Below, one piece after another: positions 1 through 10,471 of a stretch of 64,000 nt of DNA (positions within the stretch are counted from its first letter, which is position 1; every line of letters begins with the position of its first letter). A model generated the notes under the pieces. That model saw only the letters and a list, made by a program, of their open reading frames with translations, was not told the DNA's origin and did no database searches. The DNA lies in assembly GCF_009711345.1 (NCBI RefSeq), contig NZ_SMMA01000064.1, forward strand, positions 248,001-312,000, given 5' to 3'. A program made the translations under genes and the position numbers. This DNA is from Pseudovibrio flavus. GTDB taxonomy: Bacteria; Pseudomonadota; Alphaproteobacteria; Rhizobiales; Stappiaceae.

Positions 1-2
1 AC

Positions 3-431
3 GCTCAAGACCATGATGTTGTAAGCAAACTGCGTGATGCAGGATTGCGCCCTACCCGCCAACGCGTTGCTCTTGCAGAACTTTTATACTCCAAAGGCAA
101 CCGACATATTTCTGCCGAAGGTCTGCACGAAGAAGCCATACTGGCAAGTGTACCTGTTTCTCTGGCAACGGTTTACAACACATTGCACCAGTTTACCGAG
201 GCTGGCCTGCTGCGCGAAGTTGCCGTTGAAGGTACTAAAACCTACTTTGATACCAACACAACAGAGCACCACCATTTTTACTTCGAAGATGAAAACCGCA
301 TCGTCGATATTCCTGATAGCGATCTGTCGCTGATCAACCTTCCAACACCACCGGAAGGAACAGAGATCTCGCGTGTCGAAGTGATCGTGCGTGTAAAAAA
401 ACTGGGTGAAAACACCGTGTTGGCGGTGTAG
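3..431 (+). CDS. irr: Irr-like Fur-family iron response regulator (5' partial)
   Basis: Fur-superfamily transcription factor of the Irr branch, which in rhizobia controls haem synthesis and iron uptake according to haem status. The reading frame is open from the first in-frame codon of the window and reads AQDHDVVSKLRDAGL before the conserved RPTRQR, so the gene starts upstream. The winged-helix DNA-binding part contains VSLATVYNTLHQF, followed by the Fur-type metal or haem region TEHHHFYFED with a triple histidine. The C-terminal dimerisation strand ends at LGENTVLAV. The extreme N-terminus, where some Irr proteins carry a haem regulatory Cys-Pro motif, is outside the window, so haem binding through that motif cannot be judged. 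It is convergent with nth. Family assignment is firm; the Irr rather than Fur or Zur call rests on the overall match to rhizobial Irr. Confidence 0.9.
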   Translation, partial: AQDHDVVSKLRDAGLRPTRQRVALAELLYSKGNRHISAEGLHEEAILASVPVSLATVYNTLHQFTEAGLLREVAVEGTKTYFDTNTTEHHHFYFEDENRIVDIPDSDLSLINLPTPPEGTEISRVEVIVRVKKLGENTVLAV

Positions 432-432
432 T

Positions 433-452
433 CACACCAATTATTCGGTGTG
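433..452. terminator. Small hairpin between irr and nth
   Basis: Arms CACACC (433-438) and GGTGTG (447-452) with an 8-nt loop lie directly after the irr stop codon and before the convergent nth stop. There is no clear T-run, so termination by this hairpin is only a possibility. Confidence 0.35.
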
Positions 453-464
453 TGCGTCAATTTA

Positions 465-1178
465 TCACGCTTTGGTTTTTTTCTCTTTGCTCTTGCACAG
501 ATCGTAAATGATGCAGCGATGGCACTCCGGCTTGCGCGCTTTACACACGTAGCGCCCATGCAGGATGAGCCAGTGGTGTGAATGGCGCACATATTCCTTC
601 GGAATAATCTTCTCCATCTTCTTCTCGACATCCAGCGGCGTTTTACCCGGTGCAAGGCCTAAACGGTTCCCAAGACGGAAAAGGTGCGTGTCTACGGCGA
701 TAGTCGGCTGACCGAACCAGATGTTTAGCACCACGTTGGCTGTTTTGCGGCCAACGCCCGGCAGCGCTTCCAGCGCCTCACGGTTATCCGGTACTTCCCC
801 GCCATGCAGGTCAATGAGCTGCTGCGAGAGCGTAAAGACGTTCTTTGCCTTGTTCTTGTAAAGGCCGATTGTGCGGATCTCTTCGCGGATTTTGTCTTCG
901 CCCAGAGCCACCATCTTGTAAGGATCGTCAGCCAGCTGGAACAAGTGCTTGGTTGCTTTGTTGACGCCAACGTCCGTGGCTTGAGCTGAAAGCACCACCG
1001 CCACAAGCAACGTAAACGCGTTCGTGTGGTCTAGCTCTCCTTCCGGCTCCGGATCGAACTTCTCGAACACCTCGAAGATCTTATGGATTTCCTCTTTGGA
1101 ATATCGGGAGCGGGAACTCACGGCCCGTTTTGGCTTTGCAGCTTTTTCAGTGCCTGTAATTTTCTTGGTCTCGCGCAT
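465..1178 (-). CDS. nth: Endonuclease III (DNA glycosylase/AP lyase)
   Basis: Base-excision repair enzyme that removes oxidised pyrimidines and cleaves the abasic site. The 237-residue protein shows the helix-hairpin-helix LPGVGRKTANVVL around residues 139-151 with catalytic Lys145, then the catalytic aspartate in VDTH (Asp163). The C-terminal iron-sulphur loop is complete: Cys212-x6-Cys219-x2-Cys222-x5-Cys228. A lysine-rich N-terminal extension of about 25 residues and a KSKEKKTKA tail flank the core; such basic ends are common in rhizobial homologues and may help DNA binding. It is divergent from the DUF2244 gene, with only about 40 bp between the two start codons, so the promoters must be close together or overlapping. 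All catalytic and cluster residues are present, so it should be active. Confidence 0.97.
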   Translation of the reverse strand: MRETKKITGTEKAAKPKRAVSSRSRYSKEEIHKIFEVFEKFDPEPEGELDHTNAFTLLVAVVLSAQATDVGVNKATKHLFQLADDPYKMVALGEDKIREEIRTIGLYKNKAKNVFTLSQQLIDLHGGEVPDNREALEALPGVGRKTANVVLNIWFGQPTIAVDTHLFRLGNRLGLAPGKTPLDVEKKMEKIIPKEYVRHSHHWLILHGRYVCKARKPECHRCIIYDLCKSKEKKTKA

Positions 1179-1219
1179 AAGTATCTTTTCGTAATATCGA
1201 GAGGCTTTATAATCGAACT

Positions 1220-1774
1220 ATGGAGAAGCAGTGTGACGGCAACCAACCATCGACAGAGCATACCCAAGCCCTTGCTGATAGGGAACAGTTTCCGCCCTTC
1301 TTTGAAGCTGTTTTAACCCCGCATAGATCACTTTCTAAGGGCGGTTTGTGGCTGTTGCTTGGTGCTCTGGGGTTTCTCTCGCTGTTCTATTCCGTTTTCC
1401 TGATTGCCCTCGGTTTCTGGCTTGCACCGCTGGTTCTTGCTCTGCCCCTTATCTCGATTTGGCTAGCGTTTCACTGGAACAACAACGACGCGAAAGCTTA
1501 CGAGCACATCTCGGTTTCTCCATTAGAAGTACGAATCCGGCATGTGAACAAAATTGGAAAAGAGCAGGAGTTTTGCTGTAATCCGTTTCGGGCCCGAATT
1601 GAAACAAAACACGATGAAGATCAAGGGATAATCAGCCTTTTGCTCTATGCAGAAGGCAAAGTGGTCACCATCGGCAAGTTCCTTAATCCGCAAGATAGAA
1701 CAAATTTTGCCCATGCTTTTGCGCAGGCTCTCCACACCGCTCGCCGCTCTGGCGTTAGTCCCAAACTATCGTGA
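1220..1774 (+). CDS. DUF2244 domain membrane protein
   Basis: Small integral membrane protein of 184 residues with the DUF2244 signature region: the sequence FFEAVLTPHRSLSKGG opens the domain, followed by two hydrophobic segments (about residues 42-62 and 65-85) joined by a short turn. A soluble C-terminal part follows, rich in beta-strand-like stretches. No catalytic motif is visible and the family has no settled function that I know. DUF2244 genes often sit beside nth in Rhizobiales, as here, so the divergent pair is probably an old neighbourhood. The C-terminal domain contains TIGKFLNPQDRTNFAHAFA, reminiscent of the end of other DUF2244 proteins. Function is unknown. Confidence 0.85.
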   Translation: MEKQCDGNQPSTEHTQALADREQFPPFFEAVLTPHRSLSKGGLWLLLGALGFLSLFYSVFLIALGFWLAPLVLALPLISIWLAFHWNNNDAKAYEHISVSPLEVRIRHVNKIGKEQEFCCNPFRARIETKHDEDQGIISLLLYAEGKVVTIGKFLNPQDRTNFAHAFAQALHTARRSGVSPKLS

Positions 1775-1886
1775 TTTTCAATGCTCACAAGGCATTCGGC
1801 CTGTCCATCGGTTTTCGGGTGGTTAGCATCGGCGCCTCCTTCTATGATGCCCTTCAAACTATGACAGCAGATGATGAATTAGCCCC

Positions 1887-2771
1887 ATGCAAGACATGTT
1901 GATTGATGCGCTGCCAGCGCCCTCCAAAAGCGATCAAGAACATTACGATATTGTTCAACGCACATTGAAAGCAATTGCACAGGATTGGCGTGAGCAACCA
2001 TCTTTGGAGCAGCTTGCCGAGCAGGTTCACATGCAGCCAATCCAGTTGCAGCGTGTGTTTTCAAAGTGGGCAGGCATTACGCCAAAGCAGTTCTTGCAGG
2101 CACTCACGCTCGATCATGCCCGTGCCATGTTGAAGGACTCTGCCTCGGTTCTGGATACAGCGATGGAGGTTGGCCTTTCTGGACCTGCCCGCCTGCATGA
2201 TCTTTTCGTGACCCATGAAGCAATGACGCCGGGCGACTATAAAAAGCGTGGTGAAGGGGTAACGGTATCCTACGGCTTCCATCCCTGCCCGTTCGGTCTA
2301 GCGCTTGTTATGGCAACTGATAAGGGCCTTGCTGGACTTGCGTTTGCCGATCCGGGTGAAGAAGCCACAGCGTTTGAGGATATGAGCCGCCGCTGGCCTG
2401 CGGCCCGCTTTGAAGAAAGCCCGCAACAGACCGCTGGTTACATCCACCGCATCTTTGATCCGCAGCAATGGTCACAGGAGCAGCCGCTGCGTTTGGTCTT
2501 TATCGGAACGGATTTTGAAGTCCGCGTATGGGAAACGCTTTTGAAAATTCCCCTCGGCCAAGCAACCACCTATTCGCAGATTGCCGCCAAGCTGGGCAAA
2601 CCTACCGCCTACCGCGCCGTTGGCACTGCTGTTGGCAAAAACCCGCTCTCCTTCGTGGTGCCGTGCCACCGCGTTCTGGGGCGTGATGGTAGCCTTTGCG
2701 GCTATCACTGGGGCCTTACCCGCAAACGCGCCATGCTCGGCTGGGAAGCAGGACTCGCTGGCGCGGTGTAG
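1887..2771 (+). CDS. Ada-like AraC-type HTH / O6-methylguanine-DNA methyltransferase
   Basis: Fusion of an AraC-type helix-turn-helix region (about residues 20-120) with a suicidal DNA alkyltransferase (about 125-290). The transferase active site is VVPCHRVLG with nucleophile Cys260, preceded by the GTAVGKNPL helix that binds the flipped base. The classic E. coli Ada N-terminal zinc domain, which repairs methylphosphotriesters and switches Ada on, is missing: the protein begins almost at once with the HTH region. This two-domain form is widespread in alphaproteobacteria. It probably removes methyl groups from O6-methylguanine; whether the HTH part still regulates genes is unclear, because the usual activating cysteine is not there. 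It stands alone, 112 bp after the DUF2244 gene. Confidence 0.9.
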   Translation: MQDMLIDALPAPSKSDQEHYDIVQRTLKAIAQDWREQPSLEQLAEQVHMQPIQLQRVFSKWAGITPKQFLQALTLDHARAMLKDSASVLDTAMEVGLSGPARLHDLFVTHEAMTPGDYKKRGEGVTVSYGFHPCPFGLALVMATDKGLAGLAFADPGEEATAFEDMSRRWPAARFEESPQQTAGYIHRIFDPQQWSQEQPLRLVFIGTDFEVRVWETLLKIPLGQATTYSQIAAKLGKPTAYRAVGTAVGKNPLSFVVPCHRVLGRDGSLCGYHWGLTRKRAMLGWEAGLAGAV

Positions 2772-2832
2772 GTGGAAACTCCCATGAAAATAGTCCAGTC
2801 TATCCCTGATTTGATTTGGGGTTGGATAGACA

Positions 2833-3183
2833 TTGCACTGTTTTATGAAGGAATGGCGGAAGGCTAAGGGGCTCACCCTGCAGTCTTTAGGAGAAAGCGT
2901 CGATATAGATCACGGTACGCTATCAAAACTCGAAAGAGGGTTTAGGCGTTGGAATTTGGAGCAGTTGGTACGCGTGGCCGAAGCTTTGGATGTAGAGCTT
3001 TTTATGCTCTTTATCGATCCGAATGATCCCATTGGAAAAATTCATGACGAGATTAGGCGCATACCTTTAGGGGCAAGAGATACCGTCGTTGAAGTGATCA
3101 GAGCTATTGCAGACACTCCGATCATTAGTGATCCAAACGAAGAAGTAGCTCCGGATAGTCAGAAACAAAAAAGCGGGCTCTAA
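2833..3183 (+). CDS. XRE-family HTH regulator
   Basis: Small DNA-binding protein with one Cro/C1-type helix-turn-helix (about residues 5-62), visible as WRKAKGLTLQSLGESVDID followed by GTLSKLERG and a final helix. The C-terminal 50 residues are predicted helical but match nothing I recognise. The start is uncertain: TTG at 2833 gives 116 residues, while ATG at 2845 gives 112; an in-frame stop at 2827 excludes anything longer. No ribosome binding site decides between them. The gene is more AT-rich than its neighbours, which could point to acquisition by transfer. The stop codon lies inside the loop of a strong terminator. It has no operon partner, so its targets cannot be inferred. Confidence 0.8.
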   Translation: MHCFMKEWRKAKGLTLQSLGESVDIDHGTLSKLERGFRRWNLEQLVRVAEALDVELFMLFIDPNDPIGKIHDEIRRIPLGARDTVVEVIRAIADTPIISDPNEEVAPDSQKQKSGL

Positions 3184-3195
3184 AGCCCGCTTTTT
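3168..3195. terminator. Strong bidirectional intrinsic terminator (XRE gene / trpB)
   Basis: A perfect 12-bp stem, AAAAAGCGGGCT (3168-3179) against AGCCCGCTTTTT (3184-3195), with a CTAA loop that contains the TAA stop codon of the XRE gene. Each strand ends in a T-run, so it can stop transcription from both directions; trpB converges on it 27 bp away. Confidence 0.93.
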
Positions 3196-3221
3196 CATCA
3201 GTATTCAAATGGCTAAACCGC

Positions 3222-4436
3222 CTAGAGGTCGAAGCCCAGCATGTTACCAACGGTGAACACGTCTTTGTCGCCGCGGCCACACAGGTTCATCACGATGATC
3301 TGGTTTTTGTCCATCTGCGGTGCCATTTTCACCACCTGTGCCAGCGCATGGCTTGGCTCAAGAGCTGGAATGATGCCTTCAACGCGGGTCAGCATCTGGA
3401 ATGCGTCCAGCGCCTCTTTATCGTTGATGGAAACATATTGCACGCGGCCAATATCTTTCAGCCAAGAGTGCTCAGGGCCGATGCCTGGATAGTCAAGTCC
3501 TGCGGAGATGGAGTGGCCTTCAAGGATCTGGCCGTCATCGTCCTGCAGCAGGTAGGTACGGTTCCCGTGCAGAACGCCCGGCTTACCAGCGTTCAAGGAT
3601 GCGCAGTGCTCTTCGGTATCAAGACCGCGGCCACCCGCTTCAACGCCGTAGATTTTTACAGCATCGTCATCAAGGAACGGGTGGAACAAGCCAATTGCGT
3701 TGGAGCCACCGCCAACAGCTGCAACGAGCGCGTCCGGCAAACGACCTTCCATTTCCAGCATCTGCTTCTTGGTTTCTTCACCAATCACGGACTGGAAATC
3801 ACGAACCATTTCCGGATACGGGTGCGGACCAGCGGCTGTCCCGATGAGGTAGTAGGTGTCTTCAACGTTGGTCACCCAGTCACGCAGGGCTTCGTTCATG
3901 GCATCTTTCAAGGTGCCAGCGCCAGCGGTTACCGGAACGATCTCAGCGCCCAAAAGCTTCATGCGGAACACATTTGGCTTCTGGCGCTCAACGTCGGTTG
4001 CGCCCATGTAAACCACGCAAGGAAGACCAAAGCGGGCGCAAACGGTTGCTGTTGCCACGCCGTGCTGGCCAGCGCCGGTTTCTGCGATGATGCGGGTTTT
4101 GCCCATGCGCTTTGCCAGAAGGATCTGGCCAAGGCAGTTGTTGATCTTGTGTGAACCGGTGTGGTTAAGTTCGTCGCGCTTGAAGTAAATCTTCGCGCCG
4201 CCCAGTTCCTCGGTCAAACGCTCAGCAAAATACAGCGGCGAAGGACGGCCGGTGTAATAGGTGTTGAGCGACTTCACTTCTTCAAGAAATGCGGGATCAG
4301 CCTTGGCATCATTGTAAGCTTGTTCCAGCTCAAGAATGAGAGGCATAAGTGTTTCGGCAACGAAACGACCGCCGAAATCGCCGAAGCGACCGTGATCATC
4401 AGGTCCCGAACGCAACGTGTTTGCGTGCTGGTTCAT
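3222..4436 (-). CDS. trpB: Tryptophan synthase beta subunit
   Basis: PLP enzyme that condenses indole with serine in the last step of tryptophan synthesis, working with TrpA through an indole tunnel. The PLP lysine is in HTGSHKINN (Lys97 from the chosen start); the phosphate-binding loop GGGSNAIG and the C-terminal LCGRGDKD are present. Length (404 residues) is typical. I chose ATG at 4436 because GGGGA lies 7 nt upstream; an ATG at 4454 would add six residues without a visible ribosome binding site. It follows trpF by 24 nt, so the two are co-transcribed, and ends at the shared terminator at 3168-3195. Unusually, trpA is not next to it but about 12 kb away. Confidence 0.97.
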   Translation of the reverse strand: MNQHANTLRSGPDDHGRFGDFGGRFVAETLMPLILELEQAYNDAKADPAFLEEVKSLNTYYTGRPSPLYFAERLTEELGGAKIYFKRDELNHTGSHKINNCLGQILLAKRMGKTRIIAETGAGQHGVATATVCARFGLPCVVYMGATDVERQKPNVFRMKLLGAEIVPVTAGAGTLKDAMNEALRDWVTNVEDTYYLIGTAAGPHPYPEMVRDFQSVIGEETKKQMLEMEGRLPDALVAAVGGGSNAIGLFHPFLDDDAVKIYGVEAGGRGLDTEEHCASLNAGKPGVLHGNRTYLLQDDDGQILEGHSISAGLDYPGIGPEHSWLKDIGRVQYVSINDKEALDAFQMLTRVEGIIPALEPSHALAQVVKMAPQMDKNQIIVMNLCGRGDKDVFTVGNMLGFDL

Positions 4437-4460
4437 AGGCAGGTCCCCATACATTATTCG

Positions 4461-5105
4461 TTAGGCGCTCAGGGCTTCCTTCACAAACGCCTTAATCAAT
4501 TCAACGTCTTTTATGCCTTTCTCGCGTTCAACGCCAGAGGAGACATCAACCGCAGGAGCGCCGGAAACAGTCAGCGCTTCGCGTACATTCTCGATCCCCA
4601 ACCCTCCAGAAAGCATATAGGGTTTGGAGAGCTTGATGGATTTCAAAAGGGTCCAATCAAAGGAAACACCGTTTCCGCCCGGGCGATTGGAGTCCTTTGG
4701 AGGTTTGGCATCAAACAGGAAGCGATCAACGGCATCACCATAAAGAGATGCCTTTTCAAGATCTTCCGCTGTGCTGATGCCGAAAGCTTTCATCACAGGC
4801 AGGCCAAAGCGGCTTTTAACCGCTGCACAGCGCTCGATACTCTCGCTGCCATGCAACTGGATCACGTCAGGGCGAACATGCTCTACGATCTCGCCAAGCT
4901 CTTTATTGCCCATATTAACGGTCAGCGCTACGATCTGCGTGCGCCCACGCGCATGCTCGGCAAGTGCCTTGGCTTTCTCGATGGAAATATGACGCGGACT
5001 TTTAGGAAAGAACACGAGGCCGATCATCCCTGCGCCAGCATCAATTGCTGTATCAAGGGTTTCTATGTCCGAAAGACCGCAAATTTTGATCAAGGTGTCG
5101 CTCAC
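4461..5105 (-). CDS. trpF: Phosphoribosylanthranilate isomerase
   Basis: Catalyses the Amadori rearrangement of phosphoribosylanthranilate in tryptophan synthesis. The 214-residue TIM barrel shows the N-terminal IKICGL strand with the catalytic cysteine, the strand FLFDAKPP that carries the catalytic aspartate, and the phosphate-binding end LSGGLGIENV. The start is GTG at 5105, supported by GGCGGA about 7 nt upstream. It is the first gene of a trpF-trpB unit. The 200-bp upstream region also holds the terminator of maeB. All expected active-site elements are visible. Confidence 0.96.
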   Translation of the reverse strand: MSDTLIKICGLSDIETLDTAIDAGAGMIGLVFFPKSPRHISIEKAKALAEHARGRTQIVALTVNMGNKELGEIVEHVRPDVIQLHGSESIERCAAVKSRFGLPVMKAFGISTAEDLEKASLYGDAVDRFLFDAKPPKDSNRPGGNGVSFDWTLLKSIKLSKPYMLSGGLGIENVREALTVSGAPAVDVSSGVEREKGIKDVELIKAFVKEALSA

Positions 5106-5246
5106 GACCAGTTCCGCCCGTAACGTGTTTTTCCGCTAAGGTTTAAAGCAGAGTTTTTACAGGTTGTCACCTCTTGGGTGCATACTCCGATTTGCTGAGC
5201 TTTGCGATTTTCTCAATCCTCAATGGCGTTAAGGCAAGCAGCTTCA

Positions 5247-5277
5247 CAAAACAAAAGAGCGAGGAACAAGTCCCCGC
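5247..5277 (-). terminator. Terminator after maeB
   Basis: On the minus strand GCGGGGA and TCCTCGC form a 7-bp stem with one G-T pair around the loop CTTGT (5259-5277), followed by TCTTTTGTTTTG. It lies 30 bp after the maeB stop and upstream of trpF, separating the two units. Confidence 0.7.
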
Positions 5278-5306
5278 CCTTTCAATGCCAAAGATGATTT
5301 TAAAAA

Positions 5307-7589
5307 TCAGGTCACATTATAAGCAGCAATTGCCGCCATATTGAAGATGTCATTATCCTTTGCCCCCATCGGAACGATCTGAACCGCCCGATCAAGGCCT
5401 ACAAGCAGGGGTCCAATGACCGTGGAACCACCTAGTTCTTGCATCATATTCACAGCGATAGATGCAGAATGGAACGCAGGCATCACCAAAACGTTGGCAG
5501 GGCCGGTCAAACGGCAGAACGGATAGTTCGCCATTTTGTCCATGTTGAGGGCCACATCGGCACCCATTTCACCCTCGTATTCGAAGTCTACACGGCGGCG
5601 ATCAAGTATTTTTACCGCCTCCATAAGGCGCTCTGAGCGCTCGCCTTTAGGGTGTCCGAATGTTGAGTAAGCCAACATTGCCACGCGTGGCTCATAGCCA
5701 AGGCGGCGGGCAACGTGCGCTGCTTCTTCTGCAATGTCAGCCAGCTCTTCAGAGGTTGGCATCTCATGAACTGCAGTGTCAGCAACAAGAACGGTACGGC
5801 CACGGTTAATGACCAGAGACAGACCAATAACGCGGTGACCCGGCTTAGTGTCGATACACGCTTTGATCGTGTCCAGCGCGACGGAATAGTTACGGGTAAG
5901 GCCGGTAACCATGCAGTCTGCATCGCCGCGAGCAACCATGATCGAAGACCAGTAGTTACGGTCGCTGTTTACAAGGCGCTGGCAGTCACGCAGCAAGAAG
6001 CCCTGACGCTGCAAACGGGCATAGAGGTAGTTTGCGTAGTCGTTGCTGCGGTTGGAAATACGCGCGTTCTCGATGGTGATACCGATACGGTTGATATCGA
6101 TACCCGCTGCTGACGCGTTTTCGCGGATTTCTTCTTCACGGCCAATAAGGATCGCTTCACCAAGGCCCTGAGAAACGTAGTTAGCCGCTGCGCGGATAAC
6201 CGGAGTTTCCTCGCCTTCAGCAAACACGATGCGCTTTGGATTTTGGCGAACCTTGGAAACAAGGCGCTGCAAGGTGCCCGCCATCGGGTCACGGCGGGAC
6301 TGGAGCTGAGCCTTATAGGCTTCCATGTCCACAATCGGACGCTTTGCAACGCCGCTGTCGATTGCTGCCTGCGCAACTGCAGCCGGAATGCGGGAGATCA
6401 GGCGCGGATCAAACGGAACCGGAATGATGTATTCAGGGCCGAACTTTGGACGTGCACCACGGTAAGCTGCTGCTACTTCATCCGGCACATCTTCTCGGGC
6501 CAGTTCTGCCAGGGCCTGCGCACAGGCAATCTTCATCTCGTCGTTGATGGTGGTCGCATGAACGTCCAGCGCACCGCGGAAGATGTAAGGGAAACCAAGA
6601 ACGTTGTTTACTTGGTTTGGATAGTCAGAGCGGCCGGTTGCAACAATCGCATCGTCTCGAACGGCATGTGCTTCTTCCGGCGTGATTTCCGGATCAGGGT
6701 TTGCCATTGCAAAGATGATCGGGTTCGGCGCCATAGCGCGCAGCATGTCGGCAGTCAGTGCACCCTTAACCGAAACACCAAGGAACACGTCAGCGCCTTT
6801 GAGAGCATCATACAGTGTGCGGGTATCGGTCTCGATAGCGTGGGCGCTCTTCCACTGGTTCATACCTTCAAGGCGGCCTTTGTAGATAACGCCTTTGGTA
6901 TCGCACAAGGTTACGTTCTGATGAGGAACGCCCATTGCCTTGATGAGTTCGATACAGGCAATACCTGCAGCGCCAGCACCGTTACAAACAACCTTCACTT
7001 CGCTGATGTCGCGGCCGGTCAGGTGAACAGCGTTGATGAGACCTGCAGCAGCGATAATTGCGGTGCCGTGCTGATCGTCATGGAATACCGGAATGTCCAT
7101 AAGCTCGCGCAGGCGCTGCTCGATGATGAAGCAGTCCGGGGCTTTAATGTCTTCCAGATTGATGCCGCCGAAGGACGGACCAAGATAACGAACGCTGTTA
7201 ATAAACTCTTCAACGTCGAGCGTATCGACCTCTAGGTCAATTGAATCCACATCGGCAAAGCGTTTGAAGAGTACGGCTTTACCCTCCATTACCGGCTTGG
7301 AAGCCAGCGCGCCGAGGTTACCCAGACCCAAAATTGCAGAGCCGTTGGAGATAACGGCAACCATGTTGCCGCGAGCAGTGTAGTCAAACGCTTTGCTAGG
7401 ATCTGCAGCGATCGCCTTTACAGGAACTGCTACACCCGGGGAGTACGCAAGGCTAAGATCACGCTGCGTTGCCATAGGCTTAGTAGGTGTGATCTCCAGT
7501 TTGCCCGGTTTACCTTCCTGATGGAACTGGAGCGCATCCTGGTCGGTAAAGCTAATTGTATTAGACGCTGATTTGTCTGTGGTTGGCAT
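5307..7589 (-). CDS. maeB: NADP-dependent malic enzyme with phosphotransacetylase-like domain
   Basis: Decarboxylates malate to pyruvate with reduction of NADP, feeding gluconeogenic and acetyl-CoA metabolism. The 760-residue protein is the long MaeB type. Residues 1-430 are malic enzyme: [10 protein letters not shown] near the start, the metal-binding FHDDQHGTA, and the Rossmann loop [10 protein letters not shown]. Residues from about 440 to the end are a phosphate acetyltransferase-like domain ending in [11 protein letters not shown]; in this family it is thought to be regulatory (acetyl-CoA responsive) rather than catalytic. The ATG at 7589 has GAGG about 10 nt upstream. It is divergent from mutS, with roughly 140 bp between start codons that include an AT-rich promoter-like stretch near 7616-7640. 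Confidence 0.96.
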   Translation of the reverse strand: MPTTDKSASNTISFTDQDALQFHQEGKPGKLEITPTKPMATQRDLSLAYSPGVAVPVKAIAADPSKAFDYTARGNMVAVISNGSAILGLGNLGALASKPVMEGKAVLFKRFADVDSIDLEVDTLDVEEFINSVRYLGPSFGGINLEDIKAPDCFIIEQRLRELMDIPVFHDDQHGTAIIAAAGLINAVHLTGRDISEVKVVCNGAGAAGIACIELIKAMGVPHQNVTLCDTKGVIYKGRLEGMNQWKSAHAIETDTRTLYDALKGADVFLGVSVKGALTADMLRAMAPNPIIFAMANPDPEITPEEAHAVRDDAIVATGRSDYPNQVNNVLGFPYIFRGALDVHATTINDEMKIACAQALAELAREDVPDEVAAAYRGARPKFGPEYIIPVPFDPRLISRIPAAVAQAAIDSGVAKRPIVDMEAYKAQLQSRRDPMAGTLQRLVSKVRQNPKRIVFAEGEETPVIRAAANYVSQGLGEAILIGREEEIRENASAAGIDINRIGITIENARISNRSNDYANYLYARLQRQGFLLRDCQRLVNSDRNYWSSIMVARGDADCMVTGLTRNYSVALDTIKACIDTKPGHRVIGLSLVINRGRTVLVADTAVHEMPTSEELADIAEEAAHVARRLGYEPRVAMLAYSTFGHPKGERSERLMEAVKILDRRRVDFEYEGEMGADVALNMDKMANYPFCRLTGPANVLVMPAFHSASIAVNMMQELGGSTVIGPLLVGLDRAVQIVPMGAKDNDIFNMAAIAAYNVT

Positions 7590-7730
7590 CAGCTGAGGTC
7601 CTCACCCGAATCGTGCTAATTATATTTAATAAATCGAAGACAGACATTATCCCCGCATTTTCGCTATCTCAAGGTAAGAAGACCACTAAGCACGGTGAAA
7701 CCCCCTGCCCGTTTTGCTATTGTCCGCGCC

Positions 7731-10469
7731 ATGACAAGTGATGCGACGACCCAAGCTGCGCCGGACACTTCCCGTGTCACGCCCATGATGGCGCAATACA
7801 TTGAAATCAAATCTGCAAATCCTGACAGCCTCCTGTTCTACCGAATGGGAGATTTTTATGAGCTGTTCTTCGAGGATGCAGAGGAAGCCTCCCGTGCGCT
7901 CGGCATTACGCTCACAAAGCGTGGCAAGCATCAGGGTGAGGATATTCCTATGTGCGGCGTGCCGGTGCACGCAGCTGATGACTATCTGCAAAAGCTGATT
8001 GGTCTGGGTTTCCGTGTCGCTGTGTGTGAGCAGACCGAAGATCCGGCCGAAGCGAAAAAGCGCGGTTCCAAGTCCGTTGTTCGCCGCGATGTTGTGCGCC
8101 TTGTCACGCCCGGAACGCTCACAGAAGACCGCCTTCTGGATGCGCGCCGCAACAACTTCCTTGCCGCCGTTTCCCGTTTGAAATCGGGCTCCAGCAGTGA
8201 AGCGAGCACCTTCGGTATTGCGTGGATTGATATGTCCACCGGCTCGTTCCGCGTGGCTGAATCCGATGATGTACGCCTTGGCGCCGATCTTGCCCGTATC
8301 GAGCCAACAGAAATCGTCGTCGCCGATGCGTTGTTGCAAGAGCCGGAACTGCGCATGGTGCTGGAAGGCGTTGGTGCAGCGCTTTCTCCTGTGCCGCGCG
8401 TTTATTTTGATGGCTCCACCGCAACAGACCGCTTAACCGGTTATTTCGGTGTGGGTACGCTTGACGGTTTTGCCAGTTACTCTCGCGCAGAACTGACTGC
8501 TGCGGCCGCTGTTCTGGCTTACATCGAAAAGACCCAGCTGGGTGAGCGTCCGCTTCTCGACCCACCAGCTAAGGAAGTGTCTGCCGGTCAGCTACTGATT
8601 GATCCAGCGACCCGCGCCAACCTTGAGCTTACCAGAACGCTGGCAGGCGAGCGCCGTGGCAGCTTGCTGTTTGCTATCGATCGCACCGTTACGGGAGCGG
8701 GATCTCGCTTGCTTGCAAGCCGTCTGGCGAGCCCGTTAACAGACCCTGAAACAATCAATGATCGCTTCGATACGCTGGATTATTTCGCAGGCGATACGAT
8801 GCTGCGCGAAGATATCCGCCAGCTATTGAAAGCCGCGCCGGATATGGCCCGCGCTCTGTCTCGTCTGGCCGTTGGCCGCGGTGGTCCGCGTGATCTTCAG
8901 TGCATTGCTGTCTCTCTCAAATCCGCCCGTGAAGTAGCTGGTCTTGTAGCCTCCAGCGCCAGCTATCCGGTTGAAGTTTCCAAGGCGCTTGAAAGCTTGA
9001 AGGATGCGCCGCACGAGCTTGGCGAGCAGCTCGACCGTGCTATCGCCGAAGAGCCTCCGCTACTGAAGCGCGACGGCGGCTTCATCGCCACCGGCTACCA
9101 TGGCGACCTCGACGAGCTGAAAAGCCTGCGGGACCAGTCGCGCAAGGTGATTGCCCAAATGCAGGCCGATTTGGCCGAAGAGCTTGGCATTCGCTCTTTG
9201 AAGATCAAGCACAACAACGTACTAGGCTGGTTTATGGAAGCGCCAACGGCCCAGTGCGATCCGATGAAGGATGATCCGGCCCGCTTTATCCATCGCCAGT
9301 CCATGGCAGGCGCCATGCGCTTCACCACCACCGAGCTGGCTGATCTGGAAAGCAAGATCGCAAGCGCTGGTGAGCGCGCCCTTGCTATTGAGCTGGAAAT
9401 TTTCGAAGAGCTGACCAAAGCCGTTGTCGCGGCTGGCAACCAGATCAAGGGCGCCTCTGACGCACTCGCTTTGCTGGACGTTTCCACGGCCCTTGCTGTA
9501 CTGGCCGAGGCTGAAAACTACACCCGCCCGACAGTTGACACCTCTCTGGCGTTCCACATCGAAGGTGGCCGCCATCCTGTCGTTGAGCAGGCGCTGCGTA
9601 AAACCAGCGGCGAACAGTTTGTTGCCAATAATGCCGATCTTGGTCCGCTGGCTGAAGCAAAGCTGGGTCAGATTTGGCTGATCACCGGTCCTAACATGGC
9701 CGGTAAATCCACCTTCTTGCGCCAGAACGCTTTGATTGCGGTGCTTGCCCAAATGGGCTGTTTTGTTCCGGCAAGCAAAGCCCATATCGGCGTTGTTGAT
9801 CGCCTGTTCTCCCGCGTTGGCGCGGCAGATGATCTGGCCCGTGGCCGCTCCACCTTCATGGTGGAAATGGTCGAAACGGCAGCCATTCTCAATCAGGCAA
9901 CAGACCGCTCTCTCGTTATTCTCGATGAAATCGGACGCGGTACGGCGACCTTTGACGGTCTTTCCATCGCGTGGGCGGCGATTGAGCATCTACACGAAAC
10001 CAACCGGTCCCGCGCGCTGTTCGCTACTCACTATCACGAGCTAACAGCCCTTGCTGCCCGTCTTGAACGTCTGGCAACGGCGACCGTTCGCGTGAAAGAG
10101 TGGAAGGGCGACGTTGTCTTCCTGCACGAGATCGTACCGGGTGCGGCTGACCGCTCCTACGGTATTCAGGTGGCCAAGCTTGCAGGCCTTCCGGCAACAG
10201 TTGTTAAGCGTGCGCAGTCCGTTCTCTCCCGTTTGGAAGAGCAAGACCGCAAGTCTCCTGCGGAAATGCTAATCGATGATCTTCCGCTGTTTGCTGGTAT
10301 CAGTAAGCCGCTGGACCAAATCCCAGAACCAACGCAGGAAGTTGAACCGCAGTCTACCGAGCTGCAAGACATGCTTTCTGAGATTGATCCTGATGATATG
10401 ACACCGCGTCAGGCGCACGAAGCCCTTTACGCGCTCAAACAAAAGCTGAAGGAGCTTGAGGCAAACTAG
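7731..10469 (+). CDS. mutS: DNA mismatch repair protein MutS
   Basis: Recognises mismatches and small loops and recruits MutL. The mismatch-binding loop GDFYELF, with the Phe-x-Glu pair, is near residue 40. The ABC-type ATPase has Walker [10 protein letters not shown] near residue 653, signature STFMVEM, Walker [12 protein letters not shown] and the FATHYHEL switch histidine. The C-terminal tail ([20 protein letters not shown]) is the dimer or tetramer helix. I prefer ATG at 7731 (912 residues) because the sequence from MTSDATTQ onward matches the family start; GTG at 7695 would add 12 residues. The stop is 2 bp from the convergent dioxygenase stop, with no terminator visible. All ATPase motifs are intact. 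Confidence 0.96.
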   Translation: MTSDATTQAAPDTSRVTPMMAQYIEIKSANPDSLLFYRMGDFYELFFEDAEEASRALGITLTKRGKHQGEDIPMCGVPVHAADDYLQKLIGLGFRVAVCEQTEDPAEAKKRGSKSVVRRDVVRLVTPGTLTEDRLLDARRNNFLAAVSRLKSGSSSEASTFGIAWIDMSTGSFRVAESDDVRLGADLARIEPTEIVVADALLQEPELRMVLEGVGAALSPVPRVYFDGSTATDRLTGYFGVGTLDGFASYSRAELTAAAAVLAYIEKTQLGERPLLDPPAKEVSAGQLLIDPATRANLELTRTLAGERRGSLLFAIDRTVTGAGSRLLASRLASPLTDPETINDRFDTLDYFAGDTMLREDIRQLLKAAPDMARALSRLAVGRGGPRDLQCIAVSLKSAREVAGLVASSASYPVEVSKALESLKDAPHELGEQLDRAIAEEPPLLKRDGGFIATGYHGDLDELKSLRDQSRKVIAQMQADLAEELGIRSLKIKHNNVLGWFMEAPTAQCDPMKDDPARFIHRQSMAGAMRFTTTELADLESKIASAGERALAIELEIFEELTKAVVAAGNQIKGASDALALLDVSTALAVLAEAENYTRPTVDTSLAFHIEGGRHPVVEQALRKTSGEQFVANNADLGPLAEAKLGQIWLITGPNMAGKSTFLRQNALIAVLAQMGCFVPASKAHIGVVDRLFSRVGAADDLARGRSTFMVEMVETAAILNQATDRSLVILDEIGRGTATFDGLSIAWAAIEHLHETNRSRALFATHYHELTALAARLERLATATVRVKEWKGDVVFLHEIVPGAADRSYGIQVAKLAGLPATVVKRAQSVLSRLEEQDRKSPAEMLIDDLPLFAGISKPLDQIPEPTQEVEPQSTELQDMLSEIDPDDMTPRQAHEALYALKQKLKELEAN

Positions 10470-10471
10470 CC

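Noticed and set aside
45-431. TTG at 45 as the true start of irr
   Set aside because: The frame upstream, from 3, encodes the conserved N-terminal helix of the family, so the gene starts outside the window.
3348-5123. Two plus-strand frames (268 and 320 codons) opposite trpB and trpF
   Set aside because: Both are the complement of conserved trp genes and carry no family motif.
6243-7235. Plus-strand frame of 330 codons inside maeB
   Set aside because: Antisense to the malic enzyme domain; composition and content fit a by-product of its codon bias.
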